This document shows positions 5,263 to 6,076 of a stretch of DNA of 6,076 nt, one piece after another (the stretch's first letter is position 1; each line of letters opens with the position of its first letter). The stretch spans positions 1-6,076 of the forward strand of contig BNZR01000077.1 in NCBI GenBank assembly GCA_026001245.1, given 5' to 3'. The notes below the pieces were generated by a model. That model was not told the origin of the DNA and ran no database searches. It saw only the letters and a list, made by a program, of their open reading frames with translations. Source of the stretch: Clostridia bacterium (GTDB lineage Bacteria; Bacillota_A; Clostridia; Oscillospirales; UBA929). Made by a program: the position numbers and the translations under genes.

Positions 5263-6076
5263 ATGTCTGAGCCTACAATCGAAAGATTACAGGTTGAAGT
5301 CGAGTCAAATGCTACCTCGGCCGCAAGTGGCTTGGACGCTCTTGCTTCTACTTTAGATAAAATAAGAAACGCTACCAAAGGTGGCGCAGGGCTTAACGCT
5401 TTTTCAAAGCGATTGGGTACGCTTAACACAGTGTTAAACTCGGTTAATACAAATCCACTGGACAAACTCGCAAAGAGTTTGCAATCGCTTTCGTCTCTTG
5501 GCGGTCTAAATATCTCGTCTTCGATTGCAACACAAATAACAAATCTTGGTGGCGCAGTTCGCTCGTTGGACGGTGCCAATTTTGGTGCGCTTGCGCATCT
5601 CACAAGTGCGCTTACGCCCCTGTCCACATTGGGCAAAGCAAATCTTAACAGCTTTATCTCTCAATTGACGAGATTGCCGCAAGCGGTGACGGCTCTTTCG
5701 GGTACGAATTTTACAAATTTCAACACTAACATAAACCAACTGGTATCGGCTCTCGCTCCGCTGTCTTCGATGGGGAAGAATAATTTAACATCGTTTATTA
5801 CGCAATTGTCGAAGCTCCCGGTCTTGATGACTTCCCTGCAATCCATCAATATGGGTACACTGACCTCGCAAATTCAAGCGTTGGCAACTGCGTTCACTCC
5901 ACTTGCCACTCAAATGCAACATATATCGGCAGGGTTCGCGGCGTTTCCTGCACGGATTCAGAGGTTAATCACCTCTACGAACCAGTTGAGTTCCGCGAAT
6001 AACAACGCAAGCAAGAGTTATGTTAACCTCGCGGCGAAAATGGCGATTGCCGCAACTTCTATGAAAACTATTGTGC
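5263..6076 (+). CDS. Tail tape measure protein, N-terminal part (runs off the window)
   Basis: Start of the protein that sets tail length and occupies the tube lumen; 271 residues are visible and the frame is open at the right edge. The sequence is Ala/Ser/Leu/Asn-rich and helical, with no signal peptide. After an N-terminal segment (IERLQVEVESNATSAASGLDAL, 6-27, then LDKIRNATKGGAGLNAF), it contains degenerate repeats of about 47 residues starting near 70, 116, 163 and 210, with the theme ALxPLSxxGKxNLxSFIxQLxxLP and FAAFPARIQRL in the last unit. After residue 240 an Asn/Ser stretch leads into a hydrophobic helix (YVNLAAKMAIAATSM). AAGGGAG (5248-5254) is 8 bases from the ATG and starts at the last base of the upstream stop. 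Gene order and the repeat style make the call secure; total length and any C-terminal domains cannot be seen. Confidence 0.92.
   Translation, partial: MSEPTIERLQVEVESNATSAASGLDALASTLDKIRNATKGGAGLNAFSKRLGTLNTVLNSVNTNPLDKLAKSLQSLSSLGGLNISSSIATQITNLGGAVRSLDGANFGALAHLTSALTPLSTLGKANLNSFISQLTRLPQAVTALSGTNFTNFNTNINQLVSALAPLSSMGKNNLTSFITQLSKLPVLMTSLQSINMGTLTSQIQALATAFTPLATQMQHISAGFAAFPARIQRLITSTNQLSSANNNASKSYVNLAAKMAIAATSMKTIV
5608..5967 (+). repeat. In-frame degenerate repeats of the tape measure, 141-base period
   Basis: Units begin at 5608, 5749 and 5890, each 141 bases (47 residues) apart, with a weaker earlier copy from about 5470. Residues 116-145 and 163-192 share ALxPLSxxGKxNLxSFIxQLxxLP with mostly conservative changes. 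The third unit keeps AxxPLA and then diverges. DNA identity is visibly lower than protein similarity, so the duplications are old. Confidence 0.75.

Overview
The window is a stretch of the late structural module of a tailed phage or prophage. All genes lie on the + strand, packed end to start in one apparent operon. The order is scaffold, major capsid protein, small HeH-type protein, head-tail connector, two small virion-like proteins, head closure, HK97 gp10-like neck protein, tail terminator, tail tube, tail-assembly chaperone and tape measure. A tail tube and tape measure are present, and no sheath gene lies between terminator and tube, so the virion is most likely siphovirus-like. The protein families recalled from the sequences, together with strong AGGAGG-type ribosome binding sites before most genes, point to a Gram-positive host, probably a Clostridia-type Firmicute. 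This is inference; no host gene, integrase or attachment site is visible.

Layout: bases 1-1397 build the procapsid (scaffold and capsid protein). Bases 1412-2023 hold the HeH protein and the connector ring. Bases 2050-2678 hold two less familiar small genes, the second with a fibre or decoration look. Bases 2690-4024 hold the head-closure, neck and tail-terminator proteins that join head to tail. Bases 4030-5248 hold the tail tube protein and its assembly chaperones. From 5263 the tape measure runs off the right edge. The left edge cuts into, or just upstream of, the scaffold gene. There is no gap of 300 bases without a gene, and I see no RNA gene, mobile element, CRISPR array or convincing terminator.

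The most informative signal is at 4772-4870, in the chaperone gene. A canonical -1 slippery heptamer (GGGAAAC) sits in exactly the right phase. After an 8-base spacer comes a perfect 8-bp stem. Its loop carries the zero-frame stop codon and is complementary over 7 bases to a segment just past a second strong hairpin. The -1 frame opens only 9 bases before the heptamer and stays open to 5248, with no credible start of its own. The chaperone is therefore very likely made in two forms, 109 and 258 residues, by programmed frameshifting, as with G and GT of phage lambda. The elaborate pseudoknot is the part that may be undescribed.
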